Below, one piece after another: positions 35,110 to 42,682 of a DNA stretch of 64,000 bases; within the stretch, counting starts at the first letter, position 1; each line of letters begins with the position of its first letter. The notes under the pieces were generated by a model. The model searched no databases and was not told the origin of the DNA. It saw nothing but the letters and a program-made list of their open reading frames with translations. The stretch comes from Flavobacterium sp. LHD-80 (GTDB lineage: Bacteria; Bacteroidota; Bacteroidia; Flavobacteriales; Flavobacteriaceae). The translations under genes were made by a program, and so were the position numbers. Location of the stretch: contig NZ_JAVFVS010000008.1 of the NCBI RefSeq assembly GCF_030929605.1, positions 62,001-126,000 of the forward strand. The letters run 5' to 3'.

Positions 35110-35572
35110 GATTTTTGATTTTTGATTTTTCCTAAGATTGTCAATAGTTTCTAAAATGGTAATCTTTAATTTTTATGAATTATTTTTTGATGTTTTAATA
35201 CTTGATACAAAAATTGAGATTAATTGATTCGCTTCTTCTTTTGCTTTTGTTAGACTCTCTAAATCTGCTGTCAGGTTTGCTTTTTCTATTATTTTTAAAC
35301 AAACAAATGTTTCTCTTAATTCTTTCAGGCAAATTCCCATTTTATGAATAAAATCTTTTTTGCTTTCTGCACTTTGCGCTTCACCATAATTTAAAGCTGG
35401 TGATGTACTAGAACGGGTTATTTGTCCTAATAAATGATTCCCAGCGTAGTTTTTTTCAAATTTAATAGTGAGTCTTATTATGCTTGCGGCAAAATCAATC
35501 AATCTATTTTCTAATTGTTGTTTATTCATTTTTTAAATCTTAAGCATCTACATCCATCAAAAATCAAAAATC
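35110..35572. repeat. Inverted repeat pair enclosing the second S23 gene
   Basis: 35110-35126 (GATTTTTGATTTTTGAT) and 35556-35572 are perfect 17-bp inverted arms. Just inside, TAAGATT (35133-35139) and AATCTTA (35536-35542) are a nested second pair. The arms enclose one S23/four-helix-bundle gene inside the bat operon, as at 4709-5116 but with a different word. Confidence 0.65.
35173..35529 (-). CDS. S23 / four-helix-bundle protein
   Basis: 118 residues, full length for the family. Signature strings: LENRLIDFAASIIRLTIKFEKN (helix 1), HLLGQITRSSTSPALNYGEAQSAESKKDFIHKMGICLKELRET (helices 2-3), and a C-terminal helix with a basic end. Related proteins are encoded in 23S rRNA intervening sequences and beside reverse transcriptases (Avd); Avd binds RNA and the reverse transcriptase. 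It sits between the DUF58 gene and the next bat gene, flanked by inverted repeats, and looks like an insertion in the operon. Function unknown. Confidence 0.82.
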   Translation of the reverse strand: MNKQQLENRLIDFAASIIRLTIKFEKNYAGNHLLGQITRSSTSPALNYGEAQSAESKKDFIHKMGICLKELRETFVCLKIIEKANLTADLESLTKAKEEANQLISIFVSSIKTSKNNS

Positions 35573-35573
35573 T

Positions 35574-36437
35574 TTATCTCGATTTGAAATAGCCTAATAA
35601 TTTAGTTACATAATTTTCGTCGACTCTGGAATTTACTACACCAGCGCCCGATTTACTAAATGTTTCTTTGAAATAATTTACTCTTTCTTGATAGTGTTTT
35701 TCGTAATTCATTCGAACCGTTTTTGATCCTGTGTCAACCAGAATTGTTTTTCCGGTTTCAGCATCAAGCATATTTACCATTCCTAAATTTGGAATTTTTT
35801 CTTCGCGAATATCATACACACGAACTCCTGTAAGGTCATGTTTTTTTGAAGCAATTTTTAATGTTTGCTCGTAGTTTTCAGACATAAAATCTGAAATCAT
35901 AAAAACAATGGCTTTCTTTTTCTGAGTTCCGGATAAAAATTTCAAAGCTTCAGAAATATCCGTTTTGTTGCTTTTAGGTTCAAATTCGATTAATTCACGA
36001 ATGATTCTCAAAACATGCGAACGGCCTTTTTTTGGAGGAATGTACAATTCGACATTATCAGAAAACAAGATTAATCCAATCTTGTCATTGTTTTGTGTAG
36101 CCGAAAAAGCCATCGTTGCCGCAATTTCGGTTACGATGTCTTTTTTAAATTGGCTTTTTGAACCAAAACTTTCTGAACCCGAAATATCAACCATTAAAAC
36201 CATGGTCAATTCGCGTTCTTCTTCAAAAACTTTAACGTGAGCTTCATTGTAGCGTGCGGTTACATTCCAATCGATGTTACGAATATCATCGCCATATTGG
36301 TATTGACGCACCTCGCTAAAAGTCATCCCGCGCCCTTTAAATGAAGAATGGTACTCTCCCGAAAAGATATGATTGCTCAGTCTTTTGGTTTTGATTTCTA
36401 TTTTCCGTACTTTTTTTAAAAGCTCTTTTGTATCCAT
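35574..36437 (-). CDS. DUF58 domain protein of the bat operon
   Basis: 287 residues. DUF58 core with VWA-like fold: SGEYHSSFKGRGMTFSEVRQYQYGDDIRNIDWNVTARYNEAHVKVFEEERE (about 27-77) is the family hallmark, followed by the metal-site-like DISGS (87-91). No membrane helix, so it is a cytoplasmic form. Regular partner of MoxR ATPases, probably as the substrate or adaptor that MoxR remodels. Second gene of the operon, 144 bases after moxR across a gap of mirrored GTGTTCAG words. Confidence 0.9.
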   Translation of the reverse strand: MDTKELLKKVRKIEIKTKRLSNHIFSGEYHSSFKGRGMTFSEVRQYQYGDDIRNIDWNVTARYNEAHVKVFEEERELTMVLMVDISGSESFGSKSQFKKDIVTEIAATMAFSATQNNDKIGLILFSDNVELYIPPKKGRSHVLRIIRELIEFEPKSNKTDISEALKFLSGTQKKKAIVFMISDFMSENYEQTLKIASKKHDLTGVRVYDIREEKIPNLGMVNMLDAETGKTILVDTGSKTVRMNYEKHYQERVNYFKETFSKSGAGVVNSRVDENYVTKLLGYFKSR

Positions 36438-36445
36438 TTTTTATT

Positions 36446-36569
36446 AGTGTTCAGTGATCAGTTAGAAAGTGTTCAGTGAAGTTCAAAATCTAAAAGGTCT
36501 TTCTGTCTTTTGTTAGTGTTCAAGAATCAAAGTATCAGTTTGCTGACTGAATACTAAAACCTGAACACT
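36446..36569. repeat. Word-repeat hairpin (AGTGTTCAG / CTGAACACT)
   Basis: AGTGTTCAG at 36446-36454, repeated near 36469, is matched by CTGAACACT at 36561-36569, with further TTCAGT/ACTGAA words. In the moxR-DUF58 gap. Confidence 0.5.
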
Positions 36570-36580
36570 GAGCACTTTTT

Positions 36581-37585
36581 TTAAGGTACTTCAATCTCGT
36601 TTACGATTTTGTTGATAATGTCTACAGAAGTAATGTTTTCGGCTTCAGCCTCATATGTTATTCCAACTCTGTGACGTAAAACATCGTGTACAACAGCACG
36701 AACGTCTTCTGGAATTACATATCCGCGACGTTTGATGAAAGCGTAACATTTAGCTGCATTTGCTAAATTGATACTTCCACGCGGCGATGCTCCAAAACTG
36801 ATAAGAGGTTTTAAGTCGGCTAATTTGTACTTCTCTGGATAACGAGTAGCAAAGATGATATCTAAGATATATTTTTCGATTTTTTCGTCCATGTAAACTT
36901 CACGAACAGCTTCTTGCGCGCGCAAAATTTGATCTACAGAAACTACAGGATTTACTTTTTCATAACTTCCTTTTAAATTTTGGCGAATTACAAAACGTTC
37001 TTCGTCAATTTTTGGGTAGTCAATTACGGTTTTCAACATGAAACGGTCAACTTGCGCTTCAGGAAGTTGGTACGTTCCTTCTTGCTCAACAGGGTTTTGA
37101 GTTGCCAATACTAAAAACGGACGATCTAATTTGAAAGTCGTGTCACCAATAGTTACTTGTTTTTCCTGCATCGCCTCCAAAAGTGCAGACTGAACTTTTG
37201 CTGGAGCACGGTTGATCTCATCGGCAAGTACGAAGTTGGCAAAAATTGGCCCTTTTTTAATAGAAAATTCGTTTGCTTTGATGTTGTAGATCATTGTCCC
37301 AATAACATCGGCAGGTAATAAATCCGGAGTAAACTGGATACGGCTGAAAGAACCTTGAACTGCTTGAGAAAGTGTGTTAATTGCTAAAGTCTTTGCCAAA
37401 CCAGGAACACCTTCTAATAAAATGTGCCCTTGTCCTAAAAGACCAATTAATAAACGTTCGACCATATGTTTCTGGCCCACAATAACTTTGTTCATTTCCA
37501 TTGTAAGAAGGTCTATAAAAGCACTTTCTCTTTCAATTTTTTCATTTATCGCTCTAATGTCTAAAGTCGTTGTATTTTCTTCCAT
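36581..37585 (-). CDS. moxR: MoxR family AAA+ ATPase
   Basis: 334 residues. Walker A GVPGLAKT at 59-66, Walker B FVLADEINRAPAKVQSALLEAMQE near 115-138, sensor 1 LATQNP near 158-163, arginine finger region DRFMLK, and a C-terminal AAA_lid_2. MoxR proteins act as chaperone-like ATPases that work on VWA proteins. First gene of the operon that continues to batE at 27821. Confidence 0.93.
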   Translation of the reverse strand: MEENTTTLDIRAINEKIERESAFIDLLTMEMNKVIVGQKHMVERLLIGLLGQGHILLEGVPGLAKTLAINTLSQAVQGSFSRIQFTPDLLPADVIGTMIYNIKANEFSIKKGPIFANFVLADEINRAPAKVQSALLEAMQEKQVTIGDTTFKLDRPFLVLATQNPVEQEGTYQLPEAQVDRFMLKTVIDYPKIDEERFVIRQNLKGSYEKVNPVVSVDQILRAQEAVREVYMDEKIEKYILDIIFATRYPEKYKLADLKPLISFGASPRGSINLANAAKCYAFIKRRGYVIPEDVRAVVHDVLRHRVGITYEAEAENITSVDIINKIVNEIEVP

Positions 37586-37788
37586 ATAAATATTTTTAAA
37601 AGCCTTTTTGAACCTTTGATTTTTACGCCTTGTTTTTGAGAGTGCAAATTGAATATTTTTTGAGAAGTAAGATGTTAAAGAATGGTTAAAACTTCGACCA
37701 AAGACCTAATTTTAAGGACGAATTGTGAATCTATTTTTATATTTTTAAGAACTTTGATGGATATGTTTTTAAAAAGCATATTTATTAC

Positions 37789-37817
37789 CAAAAATAACGC
37801 AATATAACCATGAGCAA
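37789..37817 (-). promoter_or_regulatory. Candidate promoter of the moxR-bat operon
   Basis: Minus strand: TTG (37815-37817), 18-base spacer, TATTTTTG (37789-37796). The -33 lies inside the first codons of the divergent aldo/keto reductase gene. It predicts a leader of about 195 bases for moxR. Confidence 0.4.
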
Positions 37818-38685
37818 AACAACATTATCGCCTATTATTTCAGGCACTATGAATTGGGGAATCTGGGACAAAAACCTTTCAACTAAAGAAATGGAAAACT
37901 TGATACAAATTAGTATCGAAAACAAAATTACCACTTTTGATCACGCCGATATTTACGGCGATTATACCACCGAAGCTGATTTTGGAAAAGCCTTCAAAGC
38001 AAGTAAAATTTCCCGAGAAAAATTACAATTAATTACCAAGTGCGGTATTCAGATGATTGCTGAAAAACGACCGGAAAACAAAATCAAACATTATGATTAT
38101 TCTAAAGACTATATAATTTGGTCTGTAGAAGAATCGCTTAAAAAGCTAAAAACAGATTATATTGATGTGTTTTTACTGCACAGACCAAGTCCGCTAATGC
38201 AAGCTGATGAAATTGCTGAAGCAGTTGAGAAATTAAAATCGGATGGGAAAATTATTGATTTCGGACTTTCGAATTTTACTAATTCTCAAACGGAATTAAT
38301 TCGCCAGAAAACAGAAGTAAGCTATAATCAGGTGCAATTTTCGGCAACGCATTTTGAGCCAATGGTTGACGGAAGTTTGGATTATATGCAGACGCACGGA
38401 ATTCGCCCGTTATCTTGGAATCCGCTTGGAACTGTTTTTAGAGAAGATACCAAAAAAACACGTCGATTGAAAAAACTGTTTTCAGTGTTATTAGAAAAAT
38501 ATCATTTGGGTGCAGATACACTTTTGTTGGCTTGGATTTTAAAACATCCAGCAGGCGTTATTCCAATTGCAGGAACGGTTAACGTTGCCAGAATTCAATC
38601 TTTATTGAAAGCGGTTGAATTAGATATGGACAAGGAAGACTGGTTTGCAATCTGGACGGAAAGCATGGGCGACGATGTGCCTTAA
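37810..38685 (+). CDS. Aldo/keto reductase
   Basis: 291 residues, TIM-barrel NADPH oxidoreductase of the YdhF-like group. Catalytic tetrad D44, Y49, K77 and H124 (FDHADIYGDY; LITKCG; VFLLHRPSP). C-terminal cofactor-binding segment PIAGTVNVARIQSLLKA. Reduces unknown carbonyls. Divergent from moxR; an SDR gene follows on the same strand after an inverted repeat. Substrate not inferable. Confidence 0.9.
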   Translation: MSKTTLSPIISGTMNWGIWDKNLSTKEMENLIQISIENKITTFDHADIYGDYTTEADFGKAFKASKISREKLQLITKCGIQMIAEKRPENKIKHYDYSKDYIIWSVEESLKKLKTDYIDVFLLHRPSPLMQADEIAEAVEKLKSDGKIIDFGLSNFTNSQTELIRQKTEVSYNQVQFSATHFEPMVDGSLDYMQTHGIRPLSWNPLGTVFREDTKKTRRLKKLFSVLLEKYHLGADTLLLAWILKHPAGVIPIAGTVNVARIQSLLKAVELDMDKEDWFAIWTESMGDDVP

Positions 38686-38745
38686 TTTTTAGTATTCAGT
38701 TTACAGTTTTTAGTGTTCAGCTAAAAAGCTATTAAAAAAATATTG

Positions 38746-38813
38746 GCCACAGATTTTACAGATTAAACGGATTTGCACAGATTTAAATCATTGTAATCTG
38801 TAAAATCTGTGGC
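38746..38813. repeat. Inverted repeat with perfect 20-bp arms
   Basis: 38746-38765 (GCCACAGATTTTACAGATTA) is the exact reverse complement of 38794-38813; the 28-base loop holds another CACAGATT word. This 'ACAGATT' sequence is, from memory, a widespread intergenic repeat. It ends 16 bases before the SDR start codon, so it could act in its leader. Confidence 0.75.
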
Positions 38814-38829
38814 TAAAAAATAAAAAAAA

Positions 38830-39582
38830 ATGAAAAAAGCAGCCCTAATTACTGGAGCAACAAGCGGAATTGGAAAAGCAACCGCACAAATATTGGCAAA
38901 AAACAATTATAAAATTATTCTTTGCGGAAGACGTAAAGATCGTTTAGAAGAATTAGAAAAAGAACTTTCGGCTTTTACAGAAGTATATTCTTTATCATTT
39001 GATGTTAGAGATAAAGACGCTGTTTTTGCAGAAATTGGTTCATTGCCGGCAGATTTTTCGACTATTGATGTTTTGATTAATAATGCAGGAAATGCGCATG
39101 GTTTAGATCCGATTCAAAATGGAAATATTGACGATTGGGATGCCATGATTGATATTAACGTAAAAGGACTTTTGTATGTTTCAAAAGCAATTATTCCGCA
39201 GATGATTGAAAGAAAATCGGGTCATATTATTAATATTGGATCCATTGCTGGAAAAGAAGTGTATCCAAACGGAAATGTTTATTGCGCTTCAAAACACGCT
39301 GTTGACGCAATCAACAACGGAATGCGAATGGATTTAAATCCTTACGGAATTAGAGTAGGAGCAATTCATCCCGGAATGGTAGAAACAGAATTCAGCGAAG
39401 TGCGTTTTAAAGGCGATGCCAATAGAGCTTCAACTGTATATAAAGGCTTAGATGCGTTGCAAGCAGAAGATATTGCAGATATTATTCATTTTGTAGTTTC
39501 AAGAAAGTATCATGTAAATATTGCTGATTTAATTGTGTTTCCAACGGCGCAAGCCTCAGCAACAATTGTTAAAAGAGACTAA
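38830..39582 (+). CDS. Short-chain dehydrogenase/reductase (YdfG-like)
   Basis: 250 residues. Rossmann motif TGATSGIGKAT (8-18), NNAG (84-87), and catalytic S138, Y151, K155 (IGSIAGKEVYPNGNVYCASKHA). R34-R35 after the second strand (CGRRKDR) indicates NADP(H). Most like YdfG, which oxidises L-serine, L-allo-threonine and 3-hydroxy acids; the C-terminal half agrees (HPGMVETEFSEVRFKGD). Probably a single gene or the second of a pair with the aldo/keto reductase. Confidence 0.9.
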   Translation: MKKAALITGATSGIGKATAQILAKNNYKIILCGRRKDRLEELEKELSAFTEVYSLSFDVRDKDAVFAEIGSLPADFSTIDVLINNAGNAHGLDPIQNGNIDDWDAMIDINVKGLLYVSKAIIPQMIERKSGHIINIGSIAGKEVYPNGNVYCASKHAVDAINNGMRMDLNPYGIRVGAIHPGMVETEFSEVRFKGDANRASTVYKGLDALQAEDIADIIHFVVSRKYHVNIADLIVFPTAQASATIVKRD

Positions 39583-39601
39583 CTTAGAATTTTAGACTAA
39601 C

Positions 39602-39676
39602 TTAGACTTCTTAGAATGAATGTCTAAGAAGTCTAATGTCTAAGAAGTCTAATATCTAAAAATCTAAGAAGTCTAA
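39602..39676. repeat. Tandem and inverted 14-bp words (TCTAAGAAGTCTAA)
   Basis: Three copies of TCTAAGAAGTCTAA (39623-39636, 39639-39652, 39663-39676) and one inverted copy (39602-39615). The inverted copy and the first direct copy form a hairpin with a 7-base loop, immediately before the next gene. Confidence 0.75.
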
Positions 39677-39681
39677 AACAA

Positions 39682-40827
39682 ATGATTAATAAACGCCTTT
39701 TAATAAAGAATTTACTTGCTCACAATGACGAGAGCAGTTTTTATGATAAAAAAAGGCAATTGAATTTGCATTCGCGAGAAGGCAAAGGAAAATTTTTAAA
39801 ACACATTTGCGCGCTTTCAAATTCAAATCCAACTAATAATTCTTATATCGTGGTTGGAGTCGAAGATCAGGACAACGAAATTGTTGGTGACGATTTTTTT
39901 GATGATAGTAGAATTCAGAATTTGGTCAATGCTTTTCTTGAAAATCCACCAAAAATTCAATACGAGAATGTGCCATTTCCTAATCTTCCAAAAGATAAAG
40001 TAATAGGATTGGTGACTATTAAACCCAAAAGCAAAATTTCCTATTTTAAAAAAGGAATTCACACCATTCTTGCTAACAGTATTTTTGTGAGGCGTGGCAG
40101 TAATTCGATTCCTTTAGAGAATCACGAGGAAGTCGAGAAGAATTATCAAAATACAGAAACCGTAATCGGTATCGAAAACAGTTCCCGAAACAGCATACAA
40201 TATACTTTAGACGGTGTTTTTGATTTTATGAATTTCAGACATAAAGATATGTCGCCAAAATATCATGTTTTTAAAGAATTATTTGTGATTTGCTGGGCAG
40301 GAGTTCCTAAAAAATCTCGAGACAAAACTTTTCTTTCGCGCGTTGACATTGAATTAATCAACGAACAAATTAAACTTTTTTATTCCGCTCAGGATGTTGT
40401 TACGATTGTTTACAACGACGACAGTTTTACAATAACCGAATATGTTCCACTTGGATTAAATGACAAAACAAGTTATTATCCTTTAGAAGAACAAACGATT
40501 CATTTTTTTGATAACGGCTATTATAAAATTGATCGTAAAATGCTTTTTCAACCGCCAGAATTCAACAGAAAAATGCTTTATCATATTTACAATTCAAATA
40601 TCGCATTGCTTCAAAAATTGCAAAAAGGATTTGCTTTGTCTGAACGTGAATTAATTGATCTAGAAAATCTTCCTTCTACTTTTATGATTTGTTATTTGAA
40701 TGGTTTTGACGAAGCGAAACAAAAATTAATCGATTCAAAATTGTTGTTGAAACCTTTTTCTCAAGTGTATTTATCATTTAAAGAAGCTTTAAGAATTCTT
40801 CGTAAAATGAAATATGATGTTCAGTGA
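39682..40827 (+). CDS. AlbA_2 / Schlafen-like domain protein
   Basis: 381 residues. Residues about 15-135 fit the AlbA_2 (divergent AAA_4, Schlafen core) domain: ESSFYDKKRQLNLHSREGKGKFLKHICALSNSN, then YIVVGVEDQDNEIVGDD and IFVRRGSNSIPL. The remaining 240 residues match nothing I know and lack a winged-helix signature. Such domains occur in transcription regulators and defence-related RNA- or DNA-targeting proteins. It starts 6 bases after a repeat cluster, and its neighbours at 40834-41629 look accessory. Function unknown. Confidence 0.7.
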   Translation: MINKRLLIKNLLAHNDESSFYDKKRQLNLHSREGKGKFLKHICALSNSNPTNNSYIVVGVEDQDNEIVGDDFFDDSRIQNLVNAFLENPPKIQYENVPFPNLPKDKVIGLVTIKPKSKISYFKKGIHTILANSIFVRRGSNSIPLENHEEVEKNYQNTETVIGIENSSRNSIQYTLDGVFDFMNFRHKDMSPKYHVFKELFVICWAGVPKKSRDKTFLSRVDIELINEQIKLFYSAQDVVTIVYNDDSFTITEYVPLGLNDKTSYYPLEEQTIHFFDNGYYKIDRKMLFQPPEFNRKMLYHIYNSNIALLQKLQKGFALSERELIDLENLPSTFMICYLNGFDEAKQKLIDSKLLLKPFSQVYLSFKEALRILRKMKYDVQ

Positions 40828-40833
40828 CGTATA

Positions 40834-41142
40834 TTAAGCATAGTTTTCAATAAATACATCTTCAATCTTTTTTAAGTTGTCATTTTCCTCAAATTGCAAA
40901 TGACTCATTTCATTATTGTAGAATTTCTCTATAAAAAGTTTAATTATATACATAACTTCTGTTCTATTGTCGCTGTTAGTCAAAAGTTCTTTTACTAAAT
41001 AATTACTTAGTTTTAATTTCTGATTTTTATACTGGCTTGACATCAAGTCAGAATCTGAATCTTTATGTAAGATAAGCATTTTATCAACCTTATCTATTTC
41101 TTCTATCAGGTCTAAAATATGATATAGCTTATTATCTTTCAT
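40834..41142 (-). CDS. Small helical protein, partner of the nucleotidyltransferase-like protein
   Basis: 102 residues, no signal or membrane helix, strongly helical by composition (KDNKLYHILDLIEEIDKVDKMLILH; EVMYIIKLFIEKFYNNEM). I see no HEPN motif (Arg-x4-6-His) and recognise no family. Starts 10 bases after the stop of the nucleotidyltransferase-like gene, so the two form an operon; small two-gene units of this form are often toxin-antitoxin pairs, but nothing here proves that. Converges on the AlbA_2 gene with 6 bases between. Confidence 0.6.
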   Translation of the reverse strand: MKDNKLYHILDLIEEIDKVDKMLILHKDSDSDLMSSQYKNQKLKLSNYLVKELLTNSDNRTEVMYIIKLFIEKFYNNEMSHLQFEENDNLKKIEDVFIENYA

Positions 41143-41152
41143 TTGTTATAAA

Positions 41153-41629
41153 TTAAAATTTTATTTCTAAAAACCCTTTTGATAGTTTATTCCCTCTAAT
41201 TCTTCTCGTTTTTGTAAATCGATCAAGCCAGTAAGCCTTATCACTTATGTATCTGAAATTGTTAATATGATTTTCGGGATAAACCTCAATAATATAAGCA
41301 TCAACCCCATAAATAATTTCTGAATTAGGATATTTAAATGGATCTAAATTTGAGCCTAATTGAGTAATTATTTCGTGATCTAAAAACGTGACTAAATCAA
41401 TATCTCCAGGATTGTTCTTTTTTGTTACGTAAGATCCATTAATCCATTGATGTAGTTCATCTAATTTACATACTTTTTTGAAATCCTCATTATATTTAAC
41501 ATAAGCTTCGAAAATTTCTTTTCTTTTTGTAGAGGGAATCTTTAGTACGAACTCATTTTCTAGTTCTTGAATTGTTGAGTTGATTTTGTTATCAGGAACT
41601 AATAATCCTGATTGATTAAAGGTTAGCAT
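41153..41629 (-). CDS. Nucleotidyltransferase-like protein (DUF6932-like)
   Basis: 158 residues. The segment HQWINGSYVTKKNNPGDIDLVTFL (60-83) has the minimal nucleotidyltransferase pattern: G65-S66, then D76-x-D78 as metal ligands. A third acidic residue could be D110 (YGVDAYIIEVYPE). This resembles the DUF6932 group, small proteins of unknown role often carried in variable regions. It may transfer AMP or another nucleotide to a partner. First gene of a two-gene unit. Confidence 0.65.
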   Translation of the reverse strand: MLTFNQSGLLVPDNKINSTIQELENEFVLKIPSTKRKEIFEAYVKYNEDFKKVCKLDELHQWINGSYVTKKNNPGDIDLVTFLDHEIITQLGSNLDPFKYPNSEIIYGVDAYIIEVYPENHINNFRYISDKAYWLDRFTKTRRIRGNKLSKGFLEIKF

Positions 41630-41737
41630 TTGTACGACAAAATTAAAATAGAATCCAAATATAATAAAATATAGGAAAATACTTATATTTTGTTTTGCTT
41701 TAGATTTAGTGGTTTTAATAAATTATACTTAAAACGA

Positions 41738-42481
41738 TTATTGATATTTCAAATATTGGTTTACCTCTTCGTATGGAAAAAGCACTTCTTTTGGCCCGTC
41801 AGCATATGATGCAGCTTCATATGAATTGTAATATAAAAGAAGACCTTCTTCCGTATAAAAAATATTCTGAGGTAATTGGAATTTGTCGTTTTCAAACATT
41901 AATCCTGTTGCATTGATATTTGCTTTGGAGGGAATTTTATATTTTGCTCTGAATTTTTTTTCGGCGAAAGCCAAAAACTCTTTTTTGTTTATAAATAATT
42001 GATCAGTAAAAATTGTTTTTCCGGTTTTTGGATCAAATAATAAAGATCGAAAGCCTTGATATCCGTGAGCACCGCCAGTAAAAGTGTAATGATCAATTTT
42101 GATGTTTAAAATAGTTTCTGAATGAAATTCGACGTTTCCAACAATTTTTCCTTCCCATCCAAAAGTTTCAGTTGGAAATTTTTTGTGCATTTCTTCGTAG
42201 GAATCAATAAAAGATTTTGATAAAGTGTTGTAATCGTTTGCTTTTGCAGGATCTTCCCCAAAATAAACAATTTCCTTTACGACTGAAAAAACCTTTTTGT
42301 TTATACTGTCGGCAACAATTCCTTTATTTTTTGCAATCGGAATATCAATGGTGATTTTTGGACAATCATTTTTGCAAGGAAGATGCGATTTTTCTTCAAA
42401 TGTTTCATTTTCAAATGAAAGCTCTTTGTTACAACTTGTGAATATCAAAAACAAAAAGACTAAAAAAGTACAGTGTTTCAT
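41738..42481 (-). CDS. DUF3298/DUF4163 (RsiV-like) lipoprotein
   Basis: 247 residues. Lipobox IFTSC puts lipidated Cys17 at the start of the mature protein. The DUF4163 part is about 50-130 and the DUF3298 part about 140-240, with HYTFTGGAHGYQGFRSLLFDPKTGKTIFTDQLF (131-163), the clear family hallmark. The fold is that of RsiV, the lysozyme-binding anti-sigma factor, but there is no cytoplasmic sigma-binding segment, so it is an envelope protein of unknown ligand. Confidence 0.82.
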   Translation of the reverse strand: MKHCTFLVFLFLIFTSCNKELSFENETFEEKSHLPCKNDCPKITIDIPIAKNKGIVADSINKKVFSVVKEIVYFGEDPAKANDYNTLSKSFIDSYEEMHKKFPTETFGWEGKIVGNVEFHSETILNIKIDHYTFTGGAHGYQGFRSLLFDPKTGKTIFTDQLFINKKEFLAFAEKKFRAKYKIPSKANINATGLMFENDKFQLPQNIFYTEEGLLLYYNSYEAASYADGPKEVLFPYEEVNQYLKYQ

Positions 42482-42641
42482 ATATGTAAAAGTTATTTGT
42501 TAGGAGACATAAAAGGTAACACTTTTTTTTGAAATGAAATTTAGCTTTTGCAAAAGTCTGGCTGGCAGGGATTTTTAATCAAAAAATGTTAATTATATAC
42601 AAAGGTAAGAACTTGTATCAGGATTAGAATAAATTAAACGG

Positions 42642-42649
42642 TAAATTTG
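42642..42649 (+). promoter_or_regulatory. -7 element for the cystathionine synthase/lyase gene
   Basis: TAAATTTG matches the consensus and gives a leader of about 27 bases. The nearest TTG (42613-42615) is 26 bases away, longer than usual. Confidence 0.45.
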
Positions 42650-42682
42650 TACAGTATTTAAGCATTTAAAATTTGTAACTAT

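Noticed and set aside
39602..39676. Three direct copies of a 14-mer considered as a CRISPR array
   Set aside because: Spacing between copies is only 2-10 bases and one copy is inverted; there are no spacer-sized unique segments and no cas genes.
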